DNA from: Lichtheimia corymbifera B2541
Taxonomy: Eukaryota; Mucoromycota; Mucoromycetes; Mucorales; Lichtheimiaceae
Assembly (NCBI GenBank): GCA_000697475.1
Contig: JNEU01001144.1
Coordinates: 248,001 to 312,000, forward strand
DNA length: 64,000 nucleotides
Direction of reading: 5' to 3'
Shown: positions 1-11,165 of the stretch, piece after piece
How positions within the stretch are numbered: the stretch's first letter is position 1
Layout: each line of letters starts with the position of its first letter
The notes under the pieces: model-generated
What the model was told of the DNA's origin: nothing
Database searches by the model: none
Seen by the model: only the letters and a program-made list of their open reading frames with translations
Position numbers and translations under genes: made by a program

Positions 1-1401
1 CGTGTTGGATCCGCTGCATTGGCACCATGAATCAACAAGGATAGATGAAAATAGAGCTTTCCAGTAGCAGGCATCAACCATACTCCCAATGCGTACCACT
101 GCCAGGCTTCACGAAATGTGAGTTCATCCCTCGATGCAAAAGTCCATCTGTAACGAGCAAGATCACCACGATTGGGAACGGCTTTGTACCATTTAAGTCG
201 GTGGGTTCTTCTCCATTCTTGCAAATGCTGTTCTTCATCCATCTCTGAATAAGTATCCATTGATCGCAATATCGACATTGATCTTCTGTAGAAATCATCC
301 GCTTGATCCAAGAAATCCGCAAACCATTCTTTGAGCTTGTCCAATTCCATAGATTTGGTGACAAAGGCTGCTTTTTGTTCCTCATCCTCTTCATCCTCGT
401 AATCGTCATTTCCCATATCAGAAAATAATGGTATGTCGACCGTGCTTTCCGCTATCACATTGTCGTCCTCCTCTTCTTCCAATGCATCGCCCTCCTCTTC
501 CGGATCATCAACGTCTGTCATTCTGATCTTGAAGGCTGTTCGAAATTGCTCCACCAAGGAATAAATGGCACGCTTCCAACATAGGCTCTCCAGACTTTTT
601 TTCTCGGCAAACGCATAGTCAAACTGCATGAGGTCAAGATATTTGTCGGCCAACGCTATATGTAATTCCACTTTTTGTCGCCACATGTCACCTGCCATGG
701 CTAAGTCAACTTGGGTCAGGGGCCGTTGTTCCTTTTTATCCACTGAATCCACCATGCGTTGTCTTTGCTGTCGATCATGTTCATCATGGTCATTTTTGAA
801 AAATTCAAGCTTGCTAGCTTCGGCATCCACGTTGACAAGTTTTCCTTCAATATCTTGGATACTCGCAAACATAGCTTTGATCTTGCGCTTATGTTGATCT
901 TTCACAGGATTTGGTGCTGATGTAGGTGTTGTTGTTGTTGTTGTTGTTGTTGCTGATGTTGGAGGTGAGCGGCGTCTGGCAACAGTGGGTACTGGTGGAT
1001 CATCACGTTGTGGTAGTTGCTATTTTGAATACATAACGATCAGCACATGACAGTAAAACATTAGAATAAACACATACCATGGGTGGTTTCTTGTCATCAT
1101 TTGGATCCCAAAGACGACGATGATTGTTGTTGCTGTTGTTCTTCTCACGTCGCTGATTATCATCCATGTTGCGAAGTAGAAGGCCATCGCGACGTTGTGC
1201 AAGATAAGATCGTCTTCCACTGAAGGTGGAACGATTGAAGGCGATTGGATTATCAGAGAAAGGATCAAAGAGCTGGCGTTTACGTCCATCATCACCTCCT
1301 TGGGATGTCGTTGTTGTTGTTGTTGTTGTCTTTCTGCTGTAATCATTGTCTCGACGTCCTTGTGTTCTTTTGTTGAACCTCCTAGACGGTTGTTTGCTCA
1401 T
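1..1401 (-). CDS. EST1/SMG7-like protein (3' end cut by window)
   Basis: Two exons: 1401-1078 and 1019-1, with a 58-nt GTATGTG...AG intron. About 447 codons are visible and the gene runs out of the window. The first ~110 residues are basic, Arg/Asn/Thr-rich and disordered. From residue ~135 a helical region follows with an acidic stretch, then GDLARYRW and a segment reading A-WQWYALG-W-MPATGKLYFHLSLL. These match the TPR-type core of the Est1/Smg5-7 family, where the sequence GDLARY precedes a helix ending G-PYNQLA. Family members act in telomerase recruitment (Est1) or nonsense-mediated decay (SMG5/6/7); which applies here cannot be told without the missing C-terminus, for example a PIN domain. 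The start is the first ATG of an open frame. A poly-Thr run (GTT repeat at 922-952) is coding. Confidence 0.8.
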
Positions 1402-2014
1402 AAGGCGGCTCGTATCCTGGATTGGTATCGATTCAAATAGAAGTGTGGGGGGAATGGTCGAGTGTTACAATAAACTGCTCTGTTTCGAAAGTCGTCTCGA
1501 TGGTGTCGATTGTGCACAAGGATGATACATTTAGTAACTTGCAAAGAGTGTCGGTTGCGTTTTCTTGAGAATTGCGCGCAGTCAAACGTGGAAAGAAAAC
1601 GAAGCGTAGTTCAAATACTGTGCGTTTTGGATCGCAATACCAAAGTTCTAGATTGCAGATGGCTGTCGGTGAATGGATAAAAAAGACGTTCAAAAGCAAT
1701 CAATTCCTCTATTCCTGTAAACTGCGAAACAGCTTTTCCCCTGTGTCACACGTCGCTTGACTACCACAATAAACATGCACTTTTTAATAATATCACAACT
1801 TCTTCTCCCAGAAAATGATAAGAGCAGTCTTCGATTTTTTTTGATTACACATCACACTGGGATAACCAACTTGCAAGCTCTTCCAATGTTTTGGTGGTAG
1901 TATAACACCCCACCAGGAAATGTATTTACAATATGATCGTTATTATAAGCAACGCTGTATCAAAATCTAGCACATGTGTTGATCAAAGGGTGTGTGTTGT
2001 ATCGTCAATCTTGT
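1402..2014. other. intergenic, 613 bp
   Basis: Lies upstream of the EST1-like gene and downstream of the NDUFB3-type gene, both on the minus strand. Only short unsupported reading frames on both strands. I see no RNA gene or repeat. Confidence 0.6.
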
Positions 2015-2224
2015 CTAATGGTGCTTCTTATCCTTGAGGAAGAAATGTTCGACACCACAGTAGGCAATGAAGGCAACAGTGGCAATGCCGAGTCCGGGGA
2101 ACATGGTCTTAAAGTTGCTGCTCTTTGAAAAGATGGGATGCTTACGCCATGCTTCACGTCGAGCCCAGGGATCGTGATAAACGGGAACACGTTGTTGTGC
2201 TTGGACGTGCTGCTTTCCAATCAT
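2015..2224 (-). CDS. NADH:ubiquinone oxidoreductase B12 subunit (NDUFB3-type)
   Basis: A 69-residue protein carrying DPWARREAWRKHP, then a single hydrophobic helix (about residues 44-60) and a short basic tail KDKKHH. This is the signature of the NDUFB3/B12 family, single-span accessory subunits of the distal membrane arm of mitochondrial complex I. The start is taken at the first in-frame ATG (2224). The frame stays open upstream to an acceptor-like CAG near 2264, and weak donors lie at about 2296-2305, so a short additional 5' coding exon or a 5'UTR intron is possible. Size and motif fit the family either way. The family call is firm; the N-terminus is not. Confidence 0.85.
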   Translation of the reverse strand: MIGKQHVQAQQRVPVYHDPWARREAWRKHPIFSKSSNFKTMFPGLGIATVAFIAYCGVEHFFLKDKKHH

Positions 2225-2482
2225 GTTGTAAATGGTCGCGTTAGAGAAACCTTGCAACGTTGCTGACCCACAAACAATTTGTTTTGGAGGAGACTCACGT
2301 CACTGGTAGGAGATCTCCGTCCCCCTCTTAGTTCTACCGGCAATTCACGCATTAGATGTAACACACATCCATATTCTAATCTACTTACAGACTGCTACTG
2401 TGCATAGATTAATCCAATTCTCAATACATTCACTATACACACATACACATTATATTTTGAAAAGACTAGCTATTGGTATATG

Positions 2483-4018
2483 TCAATTGTTGAGATACAA
2501 AGGAGGTCGATTATTAAAGAGGGATGAAGAAGATGAAGAGGATTGCTTATTAGGCATCCACAAGAGACGTCGAATCCATGGTAATCGCTGCCTTGGGTTT
2601 TTCTTTTGTATGCACCAAGCACAATAAAAATCGGACATTGTATCGTCGCTGCTGCTACTACTACTGCCACCACGTCGTTTCCATGGTCTTGACTTGTTGT
2701 TGTTGCCATGACCACTATTATCATGAAGGGATGTGATGCATTCGGTATCACTGCACACGCGCCGTGCAAGTTGACATTTATGACAACGAAGGACACGCCA
2801 TCCACGACGTAAACGAAAACATGAGCGACACAAGATACGACGACAGTGATAGCACATGCATTGTGCACAAGGCGTGAGAGTTGGATCGCCACATACTGTG
2901 CATGACGCAGGAGTGGGTTGAGTCACGTTACGATGGCAGTGTGAGCATGGTTGTACATCCATTTCAATACTGCGACGTTGATTGCCATTGTTACCAACAT
3001 TACGCCCATTCTTGATGCTATTCGCAGTGGACGACGTAGTAGTAGTTGTCGTTGTTGTAGTAGTAATAGCACTATGAGTGATAGAGCTGAGTGCTGAAAA
3101 GGTAGCTGCTGTGGATGGTAGCACCAGGAGCTCAGGGGAGGCTCGAAACAACGGCTGTTGCAAAAGGAGCCAAAATTGATGATACATCAACAAATCATCA
3201 TCCTCATCGTCTTCATCTTCATCCTCGTCATCCATGATCACATCATCCTCTTCTTCCTCAAATCCTTCCAATACACGTGCTTGTAAATGCCGACGTCGAG
3301 AAATGCGACGTGCACGTTGACGTGCTGCATTGTTGTTTTTTGCCAGGAGACGTCGGATGGATGTGTAGCAGTAAATCTCGTGTGCGTATGACATGATTCC
3401 TCGCTCACTTGGAAACAACCCCCTGATTTCAAGTCGTGTTAGGTGTTGCAATAATGGGCCACTTGGCAACATCCGTGATGGTGGCAGTGAATAATTCATA
3501 GGTCCAAGAGGTGCTGTTGTATGTCTGAGGATGGATAAGAATTGGAAGCAATCAAGTTGAGGACACCCAACCACGGAGAGTGTTGATAATCGTGGCAAGT
3601 ATCTGAGTACTCGCTCAAGCGTGGTACTGTCAATGGTACAACGATCAAAACGTGCACCTCGAACTTGCTCATGTAATCCATGGTGCTCCACCAAAAAGCA
3701 TAACATTCGATATAGGTCACGACGTTCCAGTGGTAACGTTGGATCAAACCATAAGCATGTCCACAAATTGATACACCGAGAAATCGTGTGTCGATACCTC
3801 AACGATGTTTGGGTGACGCGATACAGGCTCAGTGAATCCAGGTGTACAAAGATTTCCAGTGTCAGCTCTTCTGGAAGGGTATCGAATGGATGCCTTTGCT
3901 TTTGTCGCTTCTTGTTATTACGTCGAGGAAGATAGCGTGATGAAGATAATGTGGATGGTGACCAAGAATGTTTGATCCATTGTAGCTTGGTAGTGGGAGT
4001 GGTAGTGGTAGTAACCAT
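2483..4018 (-). CDS. F-box protein with cysteine-rich C-terminus
   Basis: Single exon, 511 residues. After a basic Thr-rich N-terminus an F-box begins near residue 46 (LPEELTLEIFVHL...), the Skp1-binding motif of SCF ubiquitin ligases. Leucine-rich segments follow (about 100-220), then an acidic block (DDEDEDEDDEDDD near 270), a poly-Thr/Ser linker, and a C-terminal region of about 150 residues with many CxxC pairs (CSHCHRN, CTVCGD, CAQCMCYHC, CRSCF, CHKC, CAWC). The spacing suggests several zinc sites of a RING- or B-box-like cross-brace, but I cannot place it in a named family. The substrate is unknown. It lies in tandem with a second F-box gene (4404-5800). Confidence 0.8.
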   Translation of the reverse strand: MVTTTTTPTTKLQWIKHSWSPSTLSSSRYLPRRNNKKRQKQRHPFDTLPEELTLEIFVHLDSLSLYRVTQTSLRYRHTISRCINLWTCLWFDPTLPLERRDLYRMLCFLVEHHGLHEQVRGARFDRCTIDSTTLERVLRYLPRLSTLSVVGCPQLDCFQFLSILRHTTAPLGPMNYSLPPSRMLPSGPLLQHLTRLEIRGLFPSERGIMSYAHEIYCYTSIRRLLAKNNNAARQRARRISRRRHLQARVLEGFEEEEDDVIMDDEDEDEDDEDDDLLMYHQFWLLLQQPLFRASPELLVLPSTAATFSALSSITHSAITTTTTTTTTTSSTANSIKNGRNVGNNGNQRRSIEMDVQPCSHCHRNVTQPTPASCTVCGDPTLTPCAQCMCYHCRRILCRSCFRLRRGWRVLRCHKCQLARRVCSDTECITSLHDNSGHGNNNKSRPWKRRGGSSSSSSDDTMSDFYCAWCIQKKNPRQRLPWIRRLLWMPNKQSSSSSSSLFNNRPPLYLNN

Positions 4019-4403
4019 GTATATATGATGTATCTATCTACAAGTGAAAAGAAGCAGAGCAAAAAGAGACAAGAAAAGCTTGGCACAAGATCCACAGATT
4101 CTTACATGCATATTGACTGTTTATGTTTGGGCTGTTTCTCATTCACTCTTTTGCACACACCAACAGACTGGCAACTGACGACAACTTTTTTTTACTTTTG
4201 GGGGAGAGGGAAAGGAGAAGAAGCAGGTTGATTGGCCATTATTGAATAGCCACCACACAAAGAAAAAGCTTATCATACAACTTTTGTGCCGATGCATAGC
4301 TCAAATGACCCGTTTGTTGTGTTTGTGCGCCACGTGTCCGTTTCAGACCACATTTATTATTCCATGTACGTATATAAAGTTGGCGGTGCATCTAAACTAA
4401 TCA
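4019..4403. other. intergenic, 385 bp
   Basis: Separates two minus-strand F-box genes and presumably carries the promoter of the downstream one. No gene, RNA or repeat recognised. Confidence 0.6.
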
Positions 4404-5800
4404 TCACATAGAGACCAGCTGAGGAAGCGCCTGTCGAATAGCATCCAACACGTTATCATCGTCGTATGATGTTGTTGATGGATCCACCATATCATGGTCT
4501 ACTTGACATAAGGCAAGCGTGGTCGATCTGCATTTTGCCGTGGTAGCAAATTGTAATAGGCCTTTTGGTGTGATGTTTTCACAATCGGCGATATATAATG
4601 ATTCCAACCGAGTTGCATATTGACCAAGGGTATAAAGTACATTGTCATTGAAAGCATCCAGCGCAAAGATGCAAACTTGGCGTAATCGAGTGGCACGAGC
4701 AAAGAACGCCATCAAATGGGAAGGATGTGCACCAGCAAGATTGCTGAGACTGATACGTTCCAAAACAGAAAAGGGAAATGAGGCTAAAGCATTGGCCGTC
4801 AAATGTGTCAGGTATCCTGCAAAGTGGATGTCAAGGATTTGAAGCGTGGTGTGATGCTGTATCAAGAATGGGAGCACAGCCGTATCGTCGATACCACAGA
4901 GTTCTTGTATCTGTAATTGACATAATCCTCCTCCTCCTCCTTTCCCTCTTAACTGTTGGTACTCATCAACGTCGTTGTCATGGTAATTGAATCGAATTGC
5001 TTGCAAAAAGGTGTGTTGTTGAAGCATGTGCAACACGTGAGCTGCCCCATCAAAGAAATCGTATGGACTCAAGCGAATGGCGGCAAGGTATGGTAAAGAT
5101 AACAAGAGGCGATGTAATGGAAAGTTGTCAACACGTGCGTGTAAATACATGTCAAGTGATAATAACTTGTGATGGGGTGGAAATGACCAGTTGAATGATG
5201 GCGATGGGGATGCTGGTGCGTGCGCCGTCCATTCGGTGTGGTAAACAAAGTGCTTCAAGTTGGGGCACTCGTGCAACACAATGGCGAATACCTTGTCGGG
5301 TGCTGGATTGCTCACGCCATTCAAGGTCAGTCGCACCATATCTTCTAGTCGTATCATCCTTTGAAACCAATGTCTTGATATATTCCCATAGAGATGAACT
5401 ATGATCCACATACCACGTTTTAGTATCCTTATCCTCTTTTGATCTCTTTGGATTTATATCCTTTACCTGATTGAATACGGCAGCGTTTTTGGTATTCTTT
5501 GAGTAATCGCACGATTTGCTTATGCTTCCGTCGCCGTGTTGCATGAATATGGATGTTGTCAATACGATATCGCATTGGTGTGCCTGAGGATGATTGCATG
5601 CATGCTTTGAATAGCTTGATCATGTCATAGCCGTCATTATCCGAGAGTTCGTTCCATAGACCAGACCAACTGAAGAGGAATGCACGCCACGATCTGCAAA
5701 CGCATAAACATTGGACGCGATGCTGAAGAGACAAGTTGGCAAAGATGAGAATGAGAATCTCTGGTGGGAGACGAGTAATAAAAGAAGCATTTTCAGCCAT
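4404..5800 (-). CDS. F-box protein with leucine-rich repeats
   Basis: Two exons, 5800-5467 and 5398-4404, with a 68-nt GTAAAG...TAG intron; the phase-1 junction restores a Val codon and gives 442 residues. The start ATG at 5800 has an A at -3 and directly precedes the F-box (LPPEILILIFANL, with CRSWR further on), residues about 10-55. The remainder is made of irregular leucine-rich repeats (for example CPNLKHF, LQILDI, LERISLSNL, LESLYIADCENIT), as in Fbxl-type SCF substrate receptors. The longer upstream reading frame runs through a GA-rich stretch and is unlikely to be translated. Substrate unknown. Confidence 0.85.
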
Positions 5801-6533
5801 GGTGATATACTTTGGGAAAGAAAGAAAAGCGTGTGTGAGGAGGTCATCCCTTTTTTCTCTTGGAACAAGAGCCAAACATGCTTTGAGATGGTGGGGGAGA
5901 GAGGGAGAGAGAGAGAAAGGGAGATCAGTGCTGGTAACCCCAACCAATTTTTGTGCCTTGTTCCCACCCACCCATATCAGGGTGCATTGTATCCTCTATT
6001 ACTACCATTGATCCATCTTGTGTGCAGCTGATGGGAGTACAATTCAACGCTCACTCTTATATATAGTATATCGGGCGAGGAGACACTTTGATAGTCGTAG
6101 TTGCCTTGGCAACTGAAAATGAATGTATTGCATTGTTCTGGATACACCACGTGGTTGACAGGTTGATTGCAATGACTGGAACTCGTATAAGCAGAGTGAA
6201 CATGACGGCACATTGACATATAACATGCTCAGGTATTTCCTCTATTCTTTTATCATATACAACTTTTGATTTGTATGCACACCATGTAATAAGAAGAGAA
6301 CTCGCTTTTTTTCATCAAAGAGGGGTTCAGATTATTATCTTTCTTTAATCTTGAATATGTAATTGAGCACTCATAGGGGAAGGGGACAATTCCATCTATG
6401 TTGTTCAAGCAGGATTTGACTTTTATAGTGGAGGGGCGGGCTATCCATGCTGGTTGCTGCAAACGAAAAACCACCCTTTCATTTCTGCCTCTCTTTACCT
6501 CTTTTTTCACTCTCTTTTTTCTTGCATTATACC
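5801..6533. promoter_or_regulatory. divergent intergenic region, 733 bp
   Basis: Separates the minus-strand F-box gene from the plus-strand Nup93-like gene, so both 5' regions lie here. It contains a GA-rich run at about 5889-5920. A pyrimidine-rich stretch precedes the ATG at 6534. No specific factor site can be supported. Confidence 0.5.
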
Positions 6534-7299
6534 ATGCCTGCTGAAACCAAGCCTGCTGAGACACCAATCTCTTTAAAACAAACACTCGAAAAGTCAAAGC
6601 TCCTCACGGCAAAACTGCGCCAGAATGACCTGCCGCCTATCGAACGTGGTCTCGATCAGATTGACTCACAAACACACAACTTGATTTCAAAAGCGGCTCA
6701 GGGAGACGATCAATCCAATGTGGACGTTCGAGCGTAAGCAGAAAAAGGGCAACGTGACAATAGAATGGGATCGGTTTGGACTGACGCCATTGAATATAGA
6801 CATTACTTTTTATCCAAGGGTCGCGTGAATACCAAAGTCCTCATGCGCGATCTAGACACCATCAACTTGGGTGCAGCAACTGAGCATCGGCAGCCGATCC
6901 AGGACACGGACGTGGAGGTATGGGCATAATATAGATGGATGCATAAGGTGAAGGGTGAACTCATGTATGGTACAACAGGGCTATTTTGTGCAAGAGCGTA
7001 CGCGTACTATTGTGGACACTATCCAAGAAGGCAAACAAGAGGTATGATTGGGTATATCCGAGGAAGAGACAATGAGGGATATTCATTCTTTGAAATAGAC
7101 TCTGGATGATATAATGGGTCAATTTGATTTGGATGTACAAACGACATGGCAAGATCTACGATCCAAGTTATGCGATGGTTATAGTGCCGAACAAGCAAAG
7201 GCTGATATGGCTTCCATGAATATCACCAAATCCAAGATTGATCTCTCTCGGGTGCCTGCCGCTGCCGCTGCTACTAGTACTACTACTACCACCCGTTAA
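6534..7299 (+). CDS. Nup93/Nic96 N-terminal region as a stand-alone protein
   Basis: Four exons: 6534-6733, 6800-6917, 6979-7041, 7099-7299; 193 residues, all GT-AG and in phase. The protein follows the N-terminal ~170 residues of the inner-ring nucleoporin Nup93/Nic96: a first helix with LPPIERGLDQI, then a linker with GRVNTKVLMRDLDTIN and the hallmark DTDVEGYF-QE-T-TI, and a second helical block ending WQDLRSKL. In Nup93 these parts bind the Nup62 channel complex and Nup188/Nup192-type scaffolds. The protein then stops with an Ala/Thr tail. The ~600-residue alpha-solenoid that anchors Nup93 in the pore is absent, and the next gene downstream is on the other strand. Either a partial paralogue with its own role or the remnant of a duplication; clean exons favour function. 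Confidence 0.8.
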
Positions 7300-7407
7300 C
7301 TCCTTCCTCCTTTGTAAATACATTACTACTTTGCATGATAAACTCGTTTAAAAAGCAAAATGATATCTTTTTGTTTTAATGTCATTATGCAATGTTGGTT
7401 GGTTGGG

Positions 7408-7428
7408 GAGAGAGAGAGAGAGAGAGAG
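7408..7428. repeat. GA microsatellite
   Basis: About ten GA units in the 172-bp gap between the convergent Nup93-like gene and its minus-strand neighbour. Confidence 0.95.
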
Positions 7429-7471
7429 CAAAGTAAAGGGAAAAGAAAAATCAAAAGAGGGGGGGGAATAA

Positions 7472-10400
7472 TTACATGTACTCTTCAAAGTCTTGAATTG
7501 GAGTGTACTTGATTGCATTCTTCTCCACATACTCGGCCAACATGCATTTGCATACAATGGCAGCATGATGTAATTTTGCAAAAGGTATAAAAGGAAATCG
7601 TGGCTCGATACTGGTACCCGCTTCTCCTCCAATCACGATGCCTGGGCCATATTCACCTTTGAGACATGCATTGTTGAATGTATTGGGGTAGTTGGTTCGG
7701 AATTGCTCATAACTGAGATGTCGATCCGCTTCTTTAAAGCGATTGTAAGCTTCTTCGAATTCAGCAAACGCCTGTTTACTTGCTTTGGTCGCATCCTGGG
7801 TAACATTGGGTTCCACTTCCTTCTTGATCACATTGTCCAACTTTTTGGATGCAGAAGCTTCACGGCGTACAAACGTGTAGTATCGCACCATCCCCATCAT
7901 TCGACAGCATAAAGCATATAAATCGAGCTCCTTTCGATCCTTTAGATTTCGAAGCACTTGACTTGAGAATGGAAATAGAGACTCCCAATGCCGTAGCCCA
8001 GAATATTCATTCGTCTTGAGATCTTGATAATAAAAGCTCAATACATAGTTGAGTATTGCCTGAATGTGATCAAGTAATCCAGCGATATCAGATTGTCGAG
8101 GATCACCACGGTGCTTGTATGCAGTGGCCAGTTTCCGAAACCTAAAAAGATAATAAGTAACCAGATCCATCCATGTATAAGGATGAGTAGGACTTACATG
8201 ACAGCAAAGAGTTTACATTGATCTTCCGATTCAGCATCTGCGGATGTTGCATTCTTATAATTGGGTTTTGGAGGTGATGGTTCAGACGAAGGCTGTGATG
8301 CTAATGTATTGGCTGCAGGAGTGTCAGCTGACGAAAAAGTAGGTTGCTGGTGTGGACGAGAAGGCGGTGATTTGGAACGACACGATGAATTGGTACTGGA
8401 TAAATTGGATGATCGACGACGTGGAGAACGTGAACGGCGTCTGCTATCTGATCGTGAACGTGATGATCGATCATGGCGATGTTTGCGCGTGGAAGGTGAC
8501 CTTGATCTATGCCTTTGGTGACGAAGATCGTCCGAAGATGATTGACGACTATCACGTCGATGTCGCCTGCGATCATCAACGGAATGGTCTCGACGTTGAT
8601 CTGATGATGTTCCTCGCCTTCGATCACTCTCTTCCCGATGTCGTGTGCTTCGCTTTTCATCATCATGACGTAAACTACGATCTCGTCGTGTTCGTGAGGG
8701 TGATGGTGATCGACTACGTTCACGTGATATTGCTGCTGTGGCCGTTGTAGATGAGGATGGTAATGGCTGTTGTTGTTGTTGTTGTGGTGGTGGTGGTGGT
8801 GATGATGATAATGATGATGGCTGTTGCTGCTGCTGCTGTCCTCGATGTACAGGTGAAGGTGATGGACTAATTGTCTCTCCTTCTTCCAATTCACGATCCA
8901 CAATAGTTGATGATGATGTTGATGTTGTGGTTGTCGCTGCTGGTGTTGTTGATGTGGATGACTCTGTTGGTTTTCTTTTTGGAATGCGAATCGTCTTTAG
9001 GAATTCTGCTGTTACTGTTCCTGTTGGTAGCGTGAATTTGTCGTTGCCAGAAGATGCTGATGGTGATGCTGGTGGTTCACGCTTGACATCTTTTTGTTTC
9101 TTGTTCTCTGATGCTGATGATGACTTTGGCTGTTCTTTTGAATCACGTGGAATGTCGATACTCTTTGGTTGTTGTTGTTGTTTGACATTGCGATCCTTCT
9201 TGACAACAGGCTTTGTCTCTGGAGTTGCAGCAGAATTTGATCCGGATTTGTGCTTGACCTTGTATTTGCCAATCATGGTAACCTTGATGGTAATGTTGTT
9301 GTCAGCCTTTTGCACACAAAGGAAAATTTTAAAAGTAATGGATTACCTTTTCCGGTTGATTGAGATCCTTCTCAGGCTTAGGGATATGAAGTACAAGTTT
9401 TGGCTTCTTTTTGACAAGAATGGACATGTGACCAGTGGTGGATACGTTCCTGTAACACAAATGATAAGCACCAATGTGAGTTTGTGAGGTGGGGAAAGAA
9501 GAAAGAAAAAAAGACGATTACCTTTTCAGCAAGTTTGCAATTTTGCGAGTCTCCACTCGATCCTCCGAGTTGATATCCAGTAAATGATCACGGATCATAA
9601 GTAAATCCTGACAACAATTGAGTTGACTCATACAACATAAAAAATATAAAGAGAGAAGGAATGGGAAAAGAAACTCACAACACACGGACGTTTTTGCATC
9701 GGAGCTGGTGTCGGACGCTTTCCTACTGATTTGGCCGATGTGGTTCCTCGGGAAGCAGTTGCCGGCGTAGATCCAGATGAGCTAGAGGAATTCGAACCCT
9801 TGCGTTGAATCGTCGTTGCTGAAGGCTTTTTGAATAAATGCTCATCCTTATGATTCTTTCGAACTCCCAATCCAGAAGCATTACGTTCCTTGGTCTTGTT
9901 TCCACTACCACCATCACTACGAGGTTTACTGGCTGCTGTAATCTCATTAAGGATATCTTGTACTGGATTGGCATTGGACGTATTCGATCGCTGTTGTTGT
10001 TGTTGTTGCTGTTGTGATTGTGATTGTGATTGTGATTGTTGCTTTTGAGGCACCACAGCTGATGGTGTTGAATGAGATGACTTATCGGTATCCAATTGCT
10101 TCTTCCTTCTGTACTCGTCATATTCCTTTGGAGACATGCCCTTGGTTTCCCGACTAGCAGAACAAACATGAATAAACATCCCTCCTCAGAGCCATTACAC
10201 GTCCATTCTTGAATATACCTTTCTCGGATAAGTTCATCCACATCACGTAGTTTGACACCTTTGCTTGGTGGATAATAGAACTTTGGCTTCTTTATAGGAG
10301 GATCCCAATCCGGATCTGGAACCACGTGATGTCGTTTCCTCAAAGCTGTACGGTCTAGCTTGGCTGTAGCAGGAACAGAACGCCAACGCTCGCTCGAATC

Positions 10401-10553
10401 GTCGAATCTCACTTCAGGAATTTGCCTGAGAATGTCGGGAGGAGGTTGGAAAGTGGCGTATTCCACACGGCCCTTGTAACCATACAATGTGCTGCTGAAC
10501 CCGGCCAAAGCAAGGTCGCACACTTGTGCCAGTGAACGCACCTTTGACTCCAT
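7472..10553 (-). CDS. large Ser/Gln-rich nuclear-type protein with conserved helical C-terminus
   Basis: Six exons: 10553-10219, 10153-9679, 9607-9522, 9449-9347, 9306-8198, 8141-7472; 925 residues. The N-terminal ~110 residues form a compact region (DLALAGFSSTLYGYKG). Then comes a long disordered middle with poly-Gln, poly-Ser and an Arg/Ser-rich SR-like block (about residues 520-640; RSRSPSPSRTRRDRS), so a nuclear RNA- or transcription-related role is likely. The last ~230 residues are helical and well ordered: KLATAYKHRGD, a helix with ILNYVLSFY, and DLYALCCRMMGMVRYY. The spacing of that block recalls the C-terminal homology domain of AF4/FMR2 (AFF) elongation-complex scaffolds, which also follow Ser-rich regions, but the likeness is weak and not a confident call. 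I do not recognise the family with certainty. Confidence 0.75.
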
Positions 10554-11165
10554 AGGTGAACAAGCAAGATTGAGGTGTAATGAGATAAAGACAACTAGAG
10601 ATGTCAGAAGGGCGTAAAAGTATAAAAGGCAAAAGAGGTGGTAGTGGTGGAAAAAGGTGCACAAGAGAACTCACCACCACCACCAGCAACCAGCAGCAAC
10701 GACCTGGTGCGGAAATGATGGCCAATTATATCGCTGACTTGCATTTTCCCTTTCTCTTTCTCTCTCTCTTTAACCGTATACACACACGCACACACACATA
10801 GACACACAATGATAATTACAACAACAATCAAACCATGATTCACAATGAATAGTTATGAATGCCACACCCAAATCATCTGAAACATGGTCTATGCAAGTGG
10901 TTCATTCTTGTTCTTTTTCTTTGTAACGAGCCCAAACTCCTATCTTTAGTCATAGAGTAAGACGTAAATAAAGTATCAGGTCATATAAAAATATCTTTCA
11001 TGTCTGTTAATCATTGTCTGTTGATCTCTCGGTAGACGGATAAAGAGATGATATGAATATGAGTGATTGAATTAGGCGCGGTCACGGCGGTGAAACAAGA
11101 GGCTACTTCTTTCAGGCATACCACACTTTGCTTCATAGCCGAAAGCATATCTTCCCATATCTGCA
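10554..11165. promoter_or_regulatory. bidirectional promoter region, 612 bp
   Basis: Divergent spacer between the Ser-rich protein gene (minus) and SPP1 (plus). Contains a pyrimidine run and an ACACAC-type repeat around 10740-10805. No defined factor sites. Confidence 0.5.
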
